Notes: generated by a model not told the origin, from the sequence alone. 64,000 bases of DNA from Mucilaginibacter_A sp041088075 (GCF_041088075.1 NZ_JBGCVY010000044.1:1-64000), one strand, 5' to 3'; positions 34,369-42,810 are shown, counted from the stretch's first letter. Program-made: numbers and translations.

Positions 34369-34563
34369 TTACAAACTAAGCAACTCTTTCCTTTGTGATA
34401 CACGATCTTGATTGGTGGAAATAGTTACCCGTTTATCGCCTTTGATAAAAGTTATTTTATCTGAATATTTAGCTTTATGGTAAGCGTTATAAGCGATTAC
34501 CAAAGAAATGATACCAGAGATCAGACAAATTATTGCGATGATGATTGTTGCTGCGGTCCCCAT
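34369..34563 (-). CDS. Small single-pass membrane protein
   Basis: The 64-residue protein has one long N-terminal hydrophobic helix (GTAATIIIAIICLISGIISLVIAY) followed by a basic tail. No family is recognised. Support comes from a textbook promoter 70 nt upstream (34633-34664). A variant 12-mer lies in its leader at 34591. Confidence 0.6.
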   Translation of the reverse strand: MGTAATIIIAIICLISGIISLVIAYNAYHKAKYSDKITFIKGDKRVTISTNQDRVSQRKELLSL

Positions 34564-34632
34564 TTTTATTTATAGCAGAAGTTTAATTTGTAAAAGAAGC
34601 TCGTACTGATGCTATATATTTTGTTTGATATT

Positions 34633-34664
34633 CAAATATATATTTAATTAAATTGCTTATCAAA
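34633..34664 (-). promoter_or_regulatory. Bacteroidetes promoter for small membrane protein
   Basis: On the minus strand, TTTG (34664-34661), a 20-nt spacer and TATATTTG (34640-34633) match the sigma-ABfr consensus exactly. The ATG of the 64-residue gene at 34563 follows a roughly 60-nt leader. Confidence 0.75.
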
Positions 34665-34700
34665 TATTTTGTTTTGATAAGCTTTTAATTTTTAATGAAG

Positions 34701-34774
34701 AGCCGACGACGGGAATCGAACCTGCGACCTACTCATTACGAATGAGTTGCTCTACCAACTGAGCTACGTCGGCT
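34701..34774 (-). tRNA. tRNA-Thr (anticodon CGT)
   Basis: The 74-nt minus-strand gene has a 7-bp acceptor stem (AGCCGAC / GTCGGCT), a D arm with AGCTCAGTTGGTAGAGC, the anticodon stem ACTCA/TGAGT around loop TTCGTAA, and a T arm with GGTTCGAATCC. CCA is not encoded. Anticodon CGT reads ACG. Confidence 0.95.
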
Positions 34775-34787
34775 TTTTGTGTTTTGC

Positions 34788-34907
34788 TGTCATTCCGATC
34801 CGAAGGGAGGAATCTTCTTCGAAGCGTTATTTATTTTAAGGTGATAAAAGAAGCATGCTTTCTTTCTACTTTGAAGAAGATTCCTCCCTTCGGATCGGAA
34901 TGACAAA
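34788..34907. repeat. TGTCAT...ATGACA inverted repeat, copy 2, with nested 12-mer
   Basis: The arms TGTCATTCCGATCCGAAGGG and CCCTTCGGATCGGAATGACA are near-perfect, with inner arms GGAATCTTCTTCGAAG / CTTTGAAGAAGATTCC. A 12-mer copy (34845-34856) lies in the loop. It sits beside tRNA-Thr. A second repeat copy is at 34929. Confidence 0.9.
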
Positions 34908-34968
34908 AACAATATCGAAACAACCACCATGCTTCTTTTATGCCGGTAAAAATAGGATTAAACCTTTG

Positions 34969-35988
34969 TTATTCGTACACAAAATTGTTCGGGCCGTTTA
35001 CGCTAAGCGAAGTGAGCAACGCTTTTAGTTTTTCGATATAAACGCTTAACTCGGCGGCGGTGTTTTGTTTTTCGGACTGCATTTCCGGCTGGTTTACTTC
35101 GTGCAAGTGCTGCGCCGTGGTTTGCAATAAACTCCGGCGCTCTTCCAGCCTGCGGATGGTGGTCCATAAGGATTCTTCCAACGATTCGGATTGCTTGTCC
35201 AACAGTAGTTTTTCCGTATAAACATGGCCGGTAAAACAGCGGTAACGGTGCAGGCCGCCATGGTTCAGCATAAACAAAGTGCCGCCGCAATCCGGGCAGG
35301 TATAATCGCTTTGGGTGCCAATGGTTTTCAGTTGGTCTATACTGCTCACCATGTTTTCGGTCATCTCGGCCTCCGTCCTGATGTCTTCAGGCACTACGGC
35401 TGCTGGTTTTTCGGGTTTCGATTTCATATCATCCAGTATATAGCCCATGTCTGCTATCGGCACACGGTAATCTACCTCTACATGGTTTAAAACATTAGTC
35501 GGCATGTCTCCAAACTGCGCTTCGTCGGGTTCCTGCACAATGCAAATGCCGCCGCACCTTTTAATGGCCATCATGCCCGCGGTTCCGTCATCCAATAAAC
35601 CGGTTAAAATAATGCCAATTGTTTTGGAATTGAAAACAACGGCCGCCGAACGAAACAACACATCAATAGAAGGGCGCCAGCGGTTTTCGTGCGGGCCTTT
35701 GATAAAGCGGATGGTTTCATCGGCAGCAATAAGCATATGAAAATCCGGCTTGGCAATATACACATGCCTGGCCTGTACCTGCTCCCCGTTTTTGGGGATG
35801 CTGCAGGCAAATGTTGTCCTTTTTTGCAGATGGTGCACCAAAACATCGCCCAGAGAATGGCGCGAAACATGCAAAACCACCAGGATGGCGGCATCCAGGT
35901 TTTGTGGTATTTTTTCTAACAACTGGCTGATGGCCTGCAAACCGCCTGCCGATGCGCCAACTACAATTACTGATTTAACTTGGGCCAT
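34969..35988 (-). CDS. cheB: Stand-alone CheB-type methylesterase with C-terminal zinc-ribbon region
   Basis: The 339-residue protein starts directly with the CheB catalytic domain and has no receiver domain: S13 (VVGASAGGL), H40 (VLHVSRHS) and D134 (LTGLLDDGTAG). A C-terminal extension carries CPDCGG...YRCFTGH, a probable zinc-binding motif, then helices. CheB removes methyl groups from chemoreceptor glutamates. No receptor, CheA or CheW is nearby, so the target may be non-chemotactic. It clusters with a PAS histidine kinase and a CheB-CheR fusion on the same strand. Confidence 0.88.
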   Translation of the reverse strand: MAQVKSVIVVGASAGGLQAISQLLEKIPQNLDAAILVVLHVSRHSLGDVLVHHLQKRTTFACSIPKNGEQVQARHVYIAKPDFHMLIAADETIRFIKGPHENRWRPSIDVLFRSAAVVFNSKTIGIILTGLLDDGTAGMMAIKRCGGICIVQEPDEAQFGDMPTNVLNHVEVDYRVPIADMGYILDDMKSKPEKPAAVVPEDIRTEAEMTENMVSSIDQLKTIGTQSDYTCPDCGGTLFMLNHGGLHRYRCFTGHVYTEKLLLDKQSESLEESLWTTIRRLEERRSLLQTTAQHLHEVNQPEMQSEKQNTAAELSVYIEKLKALLTSLSVNGPNNFVYE

Positions 35989-36012
35989 ATTTTATTAATA
36001 CTCCGATTATAG

Positions 36013-37596
36013 TTAATGTTTCAGGCTGATTTGAACGATTGTGCCTGTTTGCGGGGATGATTCAATAGTTAAAAGGCCTTTGTATAAACGCAAACGGTTT
36101 TTAATGCTGCTTAAACCTATCCCTTTTGGTATTTCTGCTGTTTGGTTACTGTCAAAACCGATGCCATTATCTGCAACGGTAATAAATGTGTTTTTTGCTT
36201 TTTTGGTTACCTCGATACTAATGTTGCTGGCCTGCGCATGTTTGATGCTGTTGTTTACCAGTTCCTGCACGATACGGAAAATGTTAAGCTGCGTTTCAAA
36301 GGGCAAAGATTTGCAAGTATGGCTAACTTTGGTATCTACCTTAAGTTTGCTGTTTGACAAGCGCAAGGCCATATCTTCTAAAGTGGCTGCCAGGCCAAAA
36401 TCTGTTAAAATGGATGGTGCCAGTTCAAAAGAAATGTTGCGGATATCGCGGATGCTTTGGTTAAGCAACTGCATCAAATGGTCGTAAGATGGTTTTTCTT
36501 CCGTGTTTTTAACCTGATCTATATTAAGTTTAACGGCATACAGCATTTGTGCAATGCCGTCGTGCAGCACCTCGCTGATCCTTTTTTTCTCTTTTTCTTC
36601 TGCTTGCAGGCCTGCTGCCAGGATCATTTGCTGCTGCTCCTCTTTAATCCGCGAAGCTTCCATCTCCATCATCATTTTGTCGCTGATATCGGTAAAAGTG
36701 CCGATAAAGCGTTTTTTCTGCTGCTGGTCTGTAACCACTTGCGCCCTGGACTGCACATATCTTAAACCCTGGTTATTGCAATTGACCCGGAACCTGATGT
36801 TCAATTCTTTTTCCCGGATAATGGCCTGCCGGATTTCGTGGTCTACGTTTTTACGGTCGTGCTGATAGACCTTGCCGATCATGGTTTCGTAGCTGCCGTC
36901 AAAACTGCCCTCGTCGAAACCGTACAAGGCCAGGCAAAAATCATCAAAATAGATTTTGCCCGATACGATATCAATTTCCCAGATGCCGGTGGAAGAAGCT
37001 TCCAAAGCAATTTCCAGCGTTTTTTTGGCTTCTTTCAGTTTTTGCTCGGCCTGCTGCTTCGCGGTAAAATCAGTTACGGTTAAATAACAGATTGGGTTGA
37101 TATCCGAGTTTTGGACCGCAATGCCATCAACCTGCACGTTTAAAATATCCTGGTTTTTTTTTATCAAACGGATAAAACACGTTTGCGCATCCGGCGAGGC
37201 AAACAGCTTTTTAAAATAGATGTAAAACTCGTCCCGGTCTTCCGGATGGATGTTTAGTAAAAATAGTTTGCCAACCATACTGTTTTTACCACTGTCAAAT
37301 AATTTTATGCCCGCATAATTAACGTTTTGGATAATGCCGGTTTGGCTGGTTACAAAATAACTGATGGGCGCCAGCTCAAACAAATTGCTGAAATTGATGC
37401 GGCCATGTTCTAGTTCGGCATAGGAGTTTTGCAGCTCGTCGTTCTGCATCTCCAGTTCTATTTGCTGTACCCGCAATTCGTGAAAAAGCCTTTTCACTTC
37501 CATCAATTGCACGCCTCTGTTGCTGTTTTTATCGGCAGAAATTAACTGTTCGGCTTTTTCCCGCAGGATCTCGAGCATATTGTTTTCTTTTAACAT
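36013..37596 (-). CDS. PAS-PAS histidine kinase, HisKA_3 (NarL/LuxR-pairing type)
   Basis: The 527-residue soluble kinase has an N-terminal helix, PAS 1 (about 70-180), PAS 2 with a PAC-like end (about 190-305), a HisKA_3 dimerisation helix with H345 (KRISEVLHDGIAQML) and an HATPase_c domain (VQELVNNSIKHAQASN, TVADNGIGFD, GIGLSSIKNRL). No membrane helices are present, so it senses cytoplasmic cues. Its cognate LuxR-type response regulator is not in the window. It lies 24 nt from cheB and is likely co-transcribed. Confidence 0.9.
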   Translation of the reverse strand: MLKENNMLEILREKAEQLISADKNSNRGVQLMEVKRLFHELRVQQIELEMQNDELQNSYAELEHGRINFSNLFELAPISYFVTSQTGIIQNVNYAGIKLFDSGKNSMVGKLFLLNIHPEDRDEFYIYFKKLFASPDAQTCFIRLIKKNQDILNVQVDGIAVQNSDINPICYLTVTDFTAKQQAEQKLKEAKKTLEIALEASSTGIWEIDIVSGKIYFDDFCLALYGFDEGSFDGSYETMIGKVYQHDRKNVDHEIRQAIIREKELNIRFRVNCNNQGLRYVQSRAQVVTDQQQKKRFIGTFTDISDKMMMEMEASRIKEEQQQMILAAGLQAEEKEKKRISEVLHDGIAQMLYAVKLNIDQVKNTEEKPSYDHLMQLLNQSIRDIRNISFELAPSILTDFGLAATLEDMALRLSNSKLKVDTKVSHTCKSLPFETQLNIFRIVQELVNNSIKHAQASNISIEVTKKAKNTFITVADNGIGFDSNQTAEIPKGIGLSSIKNRLRLYKGLLTIESSPQTGTIVQISLKH

Positions 37597-37679
37597 TGAT
37601 TTGTTTAAACTCTTGGTGTTGCTTGTTCTGTTTTATTTACAAAATTATTTAAACTTTTTTTCCGGCCCTTCTTTTTCTG

Positions 37680-37771
37680 ATGCTTCTTTTACCCTATAAA
37701 ATTGGTGTTGGTATCGGCCTGAACAAATCAAAACAAATTGCCCACCTATTTTTATAGGGTAAAAGAAGCAT
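37680..37771. repeat. Paired-12-mer palindromic element, copy 4
   Basis: The 92-bp element is bounded by ATGCTTCTTTTA and TAAAAGAAGCAT with inner CCCTATAAAA / TTTTTATAGGG arms, and outer TTTAAACTTTTTTTCCGG (about 37650) and AAGTTTAAAC (about 37790). It is closest in sequence to the 16003 and 16416 copies. Confidence 0.9.
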
Positions 37772-37821
37772 TGTGTAAAGCACAAAATAATAAGTTTAAA
37801 CAAGTTATACCTATATTAATA

Positions 37822-37934
37822 AAGGACACACCCCTTGCCCCTCTCGAGAGGGGAAGCAAAGCTCGCTACCTTTCTAACGTTAAAAAGGTAGGCGCCATAT
37901 TTCCCCTCTTGAGAGGGGCAAGGGGTGTGTCTTT
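37822..37934. repeat. GGACACACCCC inverted repeat, copy 1
   Basis: AAGGACACACCCCTTGCCCC with CTCTCGAGAGGGG is mirrored by CCCCTCTTGAGAGGGG and GGGGCAAGGGGTGTGTC. A second copy lies at 53457-53569 inside a 12-mer array. It is a non-coding palindromic family. A single 12-mer follows at 37953. Confidence 0.9.
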
Positions 37935-38008
37935 TCATCTTTTTTTTAACCATAAAAGAAGCATTTATCAGGAAAATTAAGTTTAAACAATTTCATTAAA
38001 AAGGTAAA

Positions 38009-40984
38009 TTAAACAAGCTTCTTATCGTCAATAACAATTAAATTTAACAATGTTTCGCCCGTCAGGTCATCTACCGAAGGCAAACTTGTAAAACCCAACT
38101 GTTTTTTCCCGATCACCGGAAATTCGAGGTTTAAGGCAACCTGCAATTCCTCTTGCTGCGCGTTCCGGATCAGGTTGTCCAAACGCGTTGTTTTCCACAA
38201 ATCATGCACCAGGCCAGAAAAACCCAGGCCTTGCAACTGCCGTTCGTCCATTTTAAAAAACTCCAAAAAAGCCGGGTTTGCCGCAATTACTTCCTGTTTG
38301 CCGTTGACCAATATGGCAGGCGTTTGCATTTGGTTTACCATCGTTTTTGAATAATTTACCATCGTTTTAAGCCTGTGTTCCATTATTTTTAAAGAACTGA
38401 TATTGGTAAACGTAAGCACGGCACCGCTGATAAAATTGTCCATGGTGCGGTAAGGCATAATGCGCAGGTTGTACCACACGTTTTTGTTGGTTTTGATTTC
38501 GATTTCTTTCGGGGCCAGCGTTTCGATCACGTCGGTAATGGTTTTTTTAAAATCGGGCAGATCAAAGTTGAACTTGATATCGGTGATGGAACGGCCCATA
38601 TCCGAAGCAATGACGTTGAACAAAGCTTTAACCTGCGGCGTGTAGCGCAAAATCATCAACTGGTTGTCCAAAAAAATAGTACCGATCTCGGTGCTGTCCA
38701 GCAGGTTTTTCATGTCGTTGTTCAGCCGCGTCAGTTCTTCGGCTTTGGCCTGATAAGACACGTTTGTGGTCATCAGCTCTTCGTTGAGCGATTGCATTTC
38801 CTCTTTCGTGGTCAGCGATTCTTCGTTCGTGCTTTGCAGTTCTTCGTTGGTGCTTTGCAGTTCTTCGTTGGTTGATTTCAGTTCTTCCAGCGAAGTTTCC
38901 ATTTGTTCGATGGTGCTGTGCAGTTGCTGTTTGGTGTATTCCAGTTCTTTTTGCAGCTCTTCGGCCATCATGTTTTGCCCGCTGTCATTCTGTTTGGTAT
39001 TTATTTTGGCCGATGCTTTTTTTAGCAGCCCTTTATCTTCAATCACGATCAGGATAAAGCCTTGCAGCTCGGAGTCGTTAAAAATGCAGGTTTTCAGGTT
39101 TGCCAAACGCGTTTGGCCGTCTTCTTTGATCTTTATATCGTTTACCGCGATCAATGTTTTTTGCGATTGTGCCTGATAAATGGCATTGCGCAAAACGTTT
39201 TTCAGTTCTTCGCGCACCATTTCAAAAACGTTCATGGCCGCCTCGCCGGGGTTCAGTTCCAAAAACCGGCCGGTTTTGCCGTTGATGTACAAAATGTCGC
39301 CGCGCTCGTTCACCAATAACGAAACCGGCGTAAAAGATTCGAGCAAAAACTTGTTGAAACTTTCTAAAAGCGATTTCTTTTTGTTTTTTGTTTCTTCTGT
39401 TTTTTGGACGTTGCCAAAGGTTTGGCGTGAAATGTTGAACTGGAAATCCATAACTTTATTTGCTGATTGCGAGCCTGCCTTTCGTTCAAATATTTTCCAT
39501 TTCGGCTCTACAGGCACAAAAAGGTCGGTAAAACCACCAATGGTTTCGGCCGGTCCAAGCATCAAAATGCCGGTTTGGTTTAACGAGTAATGGAAGATCG
39601 GCATCAGCTTTTTCTGCAGTTCGGCGTTCAGGTAGATCAGCACGTTGCGGCACGACAACAAATCCAGGCGGGTAAAAGGAGCATCCTTGATTAAGTTGTG
39701 CTGGGCAAAAACCAACATTTCGCGCAGTTCTTTTTTTACCTGGTATTTTTCGTTCCGTTTGATAAAAAAACGTTCCAGCCGTTCGGGCGAAACATCGGCA
39801 ACAATATTGCTGTGGTACGTGCCGGAGCGTGCGGTTTCTATCGCCTGAATATCCAGGTCTGTTGCAAAAATCTGGATCTTGGGCGTGTGTTTGCTGTTCA
39901 GCATCGCATAGCATTCCATTAGCAAAATGGCAATTGTATAAGCTTCTTCGCCGGTAGAGGAGCCTGCCACCCAAACCCTCACCGGCTCGTTGTTGGTTTT
40001 GAGGCGGAGGATAGGCAGCAGTTTTTCTTTCAGCGATTCGTAGGCCTGGCCATCCCTAAAAAATTTGGTTACGCCGATCAGCAGTTCTTTAAAAAGGGCA
40101 TCCAACTCGTGCGGGTTTTCACGCAAAAAACTGATGTAGGCGGTGTAGTCCGAAAGCTGGTGCAAAGCCAAACGGCGGTCAATGCGGCGGGTAATGGTAT
40201 TGGTTTTATAGTGCGAAAAATCATGGCCGGTACGGGTGCGCAGCAGCATCAGTATTTTTTGGATCGAGTTGGAATCGCGTATTTCTGATTTTACCTGTTC
40301 CACCGGTTCTTCGCTCAATGCCGGGTGGTTAAGGTATTGGATCAGCTTGACCGGCATTTCTTCGGGTGCCAAAACATAATCAACTAAATTGGTGGCAATG
40401 GATGCTTTTGGCATACTGTCGTACTGCGCGGTTTCCGGGTCTTGCACCATCGCCATGCCCAGTTTTTCTTTGATAAGGCGCAAACCGGTTTCCCCGTCCG
40501 ATCCCATTCCGGACAAGATGATGCCAACAGCGCGGTTCCATTGGTCTTCCGCCAGGCTTTGCAAAAAATAATCAATCGGCAGGCGCATGCCATGCGCTTT
40601 AGACGGGTTTAAAAGCAGCAGTTTTCGGTTGTGGATGCCCATGTCTTTGTCCGGCGGGATCACATAAACTGTATTGGGTTTTACCTGCGCGCCATCTTCG
40701 GCCTGCATCACTGGCATGGGCGTAAAAGCCTGGATCAGTTCGGCCAAATTGCTGGCGTAGTTTGGGTCTAAGTGCATAACCAGCACAAAAGCCATCCCGC
40801 TATCGGCCGGCATATGCGTAAAAAACTTTTCGAAAGCATTAAAAGCGCCGGCCGAACCGCCGATGGCCACAATGGGAAAAGGCCGCGTACGGCCGGAACG
40901 AACGACAGGCGCACGTTTTTTTATTGTTGTAGGTTCCTGGTCTTGGGCTGAATTTTTATCTGTGCGCAACGTATCGTTTTCCAT
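38009..40984 (-). CDS. CheB-CheR-PAS fusion protein
   Basis: The 991-residue multidomain protein has a CheB methylesterase domain (about 35-220; S44 in AIGGSAGAF, H71 in MHLDPNY, D163 in GMGSDGETG), then CheR methyltransferase (RTGHDFSHYKTNTITRRIDRR; SAM site VWVAGSSTGEEAYT; FATDLDIQAIETA). A PAS-like region, a long coiled coil with repeated TNEELQSTNEELQ, and a C-terminal PAS pair follow. No kinase domain is present. Such fusions occur with PAS kinases in Bacteroidetes and may modify cytoplasmic signalling proteins. A long leader separates it from the kinase gene. Confidence 0.92.
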   Translation of the reverse strand: MENDTLRTDKNSAQDQEPTTIKKRAPVVRSGRTRPFPIVAIGGSAGAFNAFEKFFTHMPADSGMAFVLVMHLDPNYASNLAELIQAFTPMPVMQAEDGAQVKPNTVYVIPPDKDMGIHNRKLLLLNPSKAHGMRLPIDYFLQSLAEDQWNRAVGIILSGMGSDGETGLRLIKEKLGMAMVQDPETAQYDSMPKASIATNLVDYVLAPEEMPVKLIQYLNHPALSEEPVEQVKSEIRDSNSIQKILMLLRTRTGHDFSHYKTNTITRRIDRRLALHQLSDYTAYISFLRENPHELDALFKELLIGVTKFFRDGQAYESLKEKLLPILRLKTNNEPVRVWVAGSSTGEEAYTIAILLMECYAMLNSKHTPKIQIFATDLDIQAIETARSGTYHSNIVADVSPERLERFFIKRNEKYQVKKELREMLVFAQHNLIKDAPFTRLDLLSCRNVLIYLNAELQKKLMPIFHYSLNQTGILMLGPAETIGGFTDLFVPVEPKWKIFERKAGSQSANKVMDFQFNISRQTFGNVQKTEETKNKKKSLLESFNKFLLESFTPVSLLVNERGDILYINGKTGRFLELNPGEAAMNVFEMVREELKNVLRNAIYQAQSQKTLIAVNDIKIKEDGQTRLANLKTCIFNDSELQGFILIVIEDKGLLKKASAKINTKQNDSGQNMMAEELQKELEYTKQQLHSTIEQMETSLEELKSTNEELQSTNEELQSTNEESLTTKEEMQSLNEELMTTNVSYQAKAEELTRLNNDMKNLLDSTEIGTIFLDNQLMILRYTPQVKALFNVIASDMGRSITDIKFNFDLPDFKKTITDVIETLAPKEIEIKTNKNVWYNLRIMPYRTMDNFISGAVLTFTNISSLKIMEHRLKTMVNYSKTMVNQMQTPAILVNGKQEVIAANPAFLEFFKMDERQLQGLGFSGLVHDLWKTTRLDNLIRNAQQEELQVALNLEFPVIGKKQLGFTSLPSVDDLTGETLLNLIVIDDKKLV

Positions 40985-41076
40985 AAAAGTCCTTGGTGCA
41001 AATTTGGTAAGTTATAAATGCCTGTTTTTTTGGGGAACCTTAAAAGCGGTTTAAATTTTTGTTCAAATTATTGGCG

Positions 41077-41160
41077 ATGCTTCTTTTACCGGCTAAAAAT
41101 CAGTGCGGCCATTTTGCTTTTCAAAGGGCGACACCAAATTTATAGTGCTAAAAGAAGCAT
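41077..41160. repeat. Paired-12-mer palindromic element, copy 5
   Basis: The 84-bp member of the hairpin family has ATGCTTCTTTTACCGGCTAA at the left end and TAGTGCTAAAAGAAGCAT at the right. The interior differs from the other copies, so the ends rather than the core are conserved. Confidence 0.85.
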
Positions 41161-41384
41161 CCGTTTTTTTCTTGAGATGAAGTTAAACAGCTATTGATCA
41201 GCATTAATTAAAACAGGAAGTGAAACAGTAATAGACAAACAACGCTTTGTGCCGTTAATCCTTCGGAAAGATACATTAGTAAATCAAATTTATTGATTTT
41301 TGGTACCGGAAAATGCAGAAAAATATATTCGGGCAAAAAACAGGTTTAACTGCCGCGCAAAAATAGTTGAAACTTTGTAATTTT
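41161..41384. other. Non-coding stretch upstream of candidate sRNA
   Basis: No credible frame was found on either strand. It carries AT-rich sequence and GAAACTTTGTAATTTTTGTAACG near 41367-41390, which could hold a weak promoter for the transcript ending at the terminator 41433-41466. Confidence 0.35.
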
Positions 41385-41466
41385 TGTAACGTACAAAACA
41401 GTAATTCTCTCCTGTTAGGTTTATAATTGGTTAAAGCATCCTGAACTCCCCGTTCAGGGTGCTTTT
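41385..41466 (+). ncRNA. Candidate small RNA ending in a strong terminator
   Basis: An approximately 80-nt stretch with no frame lies downstream of TAATTTTTG and ends in a strong + strand terminator (41433-41466). It holds ACAAAACAGTAATTCTCTCC and GGTTTATAATTGG. No known RNA family is recognised. The case rests on an unexplained terminator and a weak promoter only. Confidence 0.3.
41433..41466 (+). terminator. Rho-independent terminator
   Basis: AAAGCATCCTGAAC pairs with GTTCAGGGTGCTTT (one G-U), followed by TGTTTTTTG on the + strand. The nearest gene, at 41502, is on the opposite strand, so it seems to serve a + transcript. Confidence 0.75.
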
Positions 41467-41501
41467 GTTTTTTGAGATGATGCTTCTTTTACCGCCTCTT
41501 T

Positions 41502-42086
41502 TTAAGTGAGGTTTTGGTTTTTAAACCAAACTTCCTCTGGCACGGCTTTAAAGTTTTGCATCAGTTTTAGCAATTCCTGCGGGTTTTGGCTGCTCAAAAC
41601 CAGTTCGCGGTTGGCCGGTTTCAGAAAACGGTTTTCTACCATCACGTCCATCTGCTTCAGCAAAAAATCATAAAAACCGTTGATGTTGAGCAAACCGATG
41701 GGTTTGTGGTGAAGGCCCAACTGCAGCCAGGTCAGTGTTTCAAAAAATTCTTCGAGCGTGCCCAAACCGCCGGGCAGGGTGATGATGCCATCGCACAAAT
41801 CGTTCATCAACTGCTTCCTTTGGTGCATGTTTTCTACCACGTGCATCTCCGTTAAACCTTGGTGGCCAACTTCTTTGTCCATCAAAAACCCCGGGATTAC
41901 GCCGATGGCTTTTCCGCCGCGCTGCAAAATGGCATCGGCAATCAAACCCATCACGCCAACTTTTCCGCCGCCAAAAACCAGGGAAATATTTTGGTTCACC
42001 ATCAGTTCGGCCAGTTCTTCAATGGCTGTTTTTAGCTTTTCATCACCGTTAAAATTCGCCCCGCAGAAAACACAGATTGCATTCAT
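41502..42086 (-). CDS. LOG-family (TIGR00730) nucleotide 5'-monophosphate phosphoribohydrolase-like
   Basis: The 194-residue Rossmann-fold protein starts MNAICVFCGANFNGDE and has VFGGGKVGVMGLIADA and the signature LPGGLGTLEEFFETLTW. LOG-family enzymes release bases from (cytokinin-type) nucleoside monophosphates. The bacterial role is unclear. It lies alone; a 12-mer copy at 41480 is 10 nt after its stop. Confidence 0.9.
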   Translation of the reverse strand: MNAICVFCGANFNGDEKLKTAIEELAELMVNQNISLVFGGGKVGVMGLIADAILQRGGKAIGVIPGFLMDKEVGHQGLTEMHVVENMHQRKQLMNDLCDGIITLPGGLGTLEEFFETLTWLQLGLHHKPIGLLNINGFYDFLLKQMDVMVENRFLKPANRELVLSSQNPQELLKLMQNFKAVPEEVWFKNQNLT

Positions 42087-42202
42087 TGATAAAAAATATT
42101 TTGTCTAAAGATCGAATTTTCGGAGGCTTAAAACAAAAGATTTTATGAGTATTGAAGATATTGTTACGCTTACAAATTGAACTTGAATTAATTTAAAATG
42201 CT

Positions 42203-42210
42203 TATATTTG
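42203..42210 (+). promoter_or_regulatory. -7 box for the 37-residue ORF
   Basis: TATATTTG matches TAnnTTTG. The upstream element is weak (TTG at 42177 or 42183, non-ideal spacing). It is about 53 nt before the ATG at 42264. Confidence 0.5.
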
Positions 42211-42263
42211 TAGCATCAAATCGCATATTTTAATCGCCTCAATCGGAGTAATTAATATTACAA

Positions 42264-42377
42264 ATGAAAGCAAAATATGTAGGTTTTTTAACGTTGATAA
42301 TATGTGCAATGCAATTAATGGTAAGTGTACTGCAAACCATAGTAGCCATAATCACGTTCATGTTGTTAAAGCACTAA
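42264..42377 (+). CDS. Tiny hydrophobic membrane peptide
   Basis: The 37-residue frame reads MKAKYVGFLTLIICAMQLMV through SVLQTIVAIITFMLLKH: basic N-terminus, one membrane helix, basic end. It has its own -7 box (42203) and a terminator 16 nt after its stop, so an independent transcript is likely. Size and composition resemble small stress-induced membrane proteins or type I toxins. No antisense RNA is visible. Function unknown. Confidence 0.55.
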   Translation: MKAKYVGFLTLIICAMQLMVSVLQTIVAIITFMLLKH

Positions 42378-42392
42378 AACTTAAACTTCTTT

Positions 42393-42423
42393 AAATCCTG
42401 GCCATTTTTAATGGTCAGGATTT
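42393..42423 (+). terminator. Terminator after the tiny membrane peptide
   Basis: AAATCCTGGCCAT / ATGGTCAGGATTT (one G-U) with a 5-nt loop, followed by ATTTTTTTA. Confidence 0.85.
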
Positions 42424-42463
42424 ATTTTTTTACCTTAAATTCAAACTGAGACACTACCAAGGA

Positions 42464-42494
42464 TTGGCATAAATGATCCAAATATGTATATTTG
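42464..42494 (+). promoter_or_regulatory. Promoter of hicB-like gene
   Basis: TTG (42464-42466), a 20-nt spacer and TATATTTG (42487-42494) fit the Bacteroidetes promoter. Because the box lies inside the frame opened at 42473, the true start is the ATG at 42515 or 42518. Confidence 0.6.
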
Positions 42495-42514
42495 ATCATG
42501 CCTCAAATTGCCTT

Positions 42515-42785
42515 ATGATGGAAAATTATATCGAAACAGATAACAACAGTACTTTTGAAGTACCGCTGGAAGTACAATTGATCAAGGATGGAAATTACAT
42601 CGTTTCTTATTGCCCGGCCTTGGAATTATCTTCCTATGGTGATAACGAAGATGACGCTAAAGAAGGGTTTGAAGAAGCATTGGGTATTTTTTTTAGAAGA
42701 ATTGCATAGCAGAGGGACTTTGGAAAAGGTTTTATTGAATTTGGGCCGAGATAAAGCAACCTTCCGAATCAAAGAAAAAGACTAA
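42515..42785 (+). pseudogene. HicB-like antitoxin, frameshifted
   Basis: The first frame (to 42709) reads MMENYIETDNNSTFEVPLEV and VKDG-like LIKDGNYIVSYCPALELSSYGDNEDDAKEGFEEAL, the HicB fold typical of Bacteroidetes. After a run of eight T (42687-42694) it ends out of register. Removing one T restores GIFLEELHSRGTLEKVLLNLG, the expected HicB continuation, in the frame ending at 42785. No hicA toxin is adjacent. It may be a decayed orphan, a sequencing error or a slippage-prone locus. Confidence 0.7.
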
Positions 42786-42810
42786 AACCAAAACTGAAGA
42801 CGGCCATCAA

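Noticed and set aside
37738..37980. 80-residue frame across the repeat region before the CheB-CheR gene
   Set aside because: It is read through palindromic repeat DNA (12-mer and GGACACACC elements) and has no protein character.
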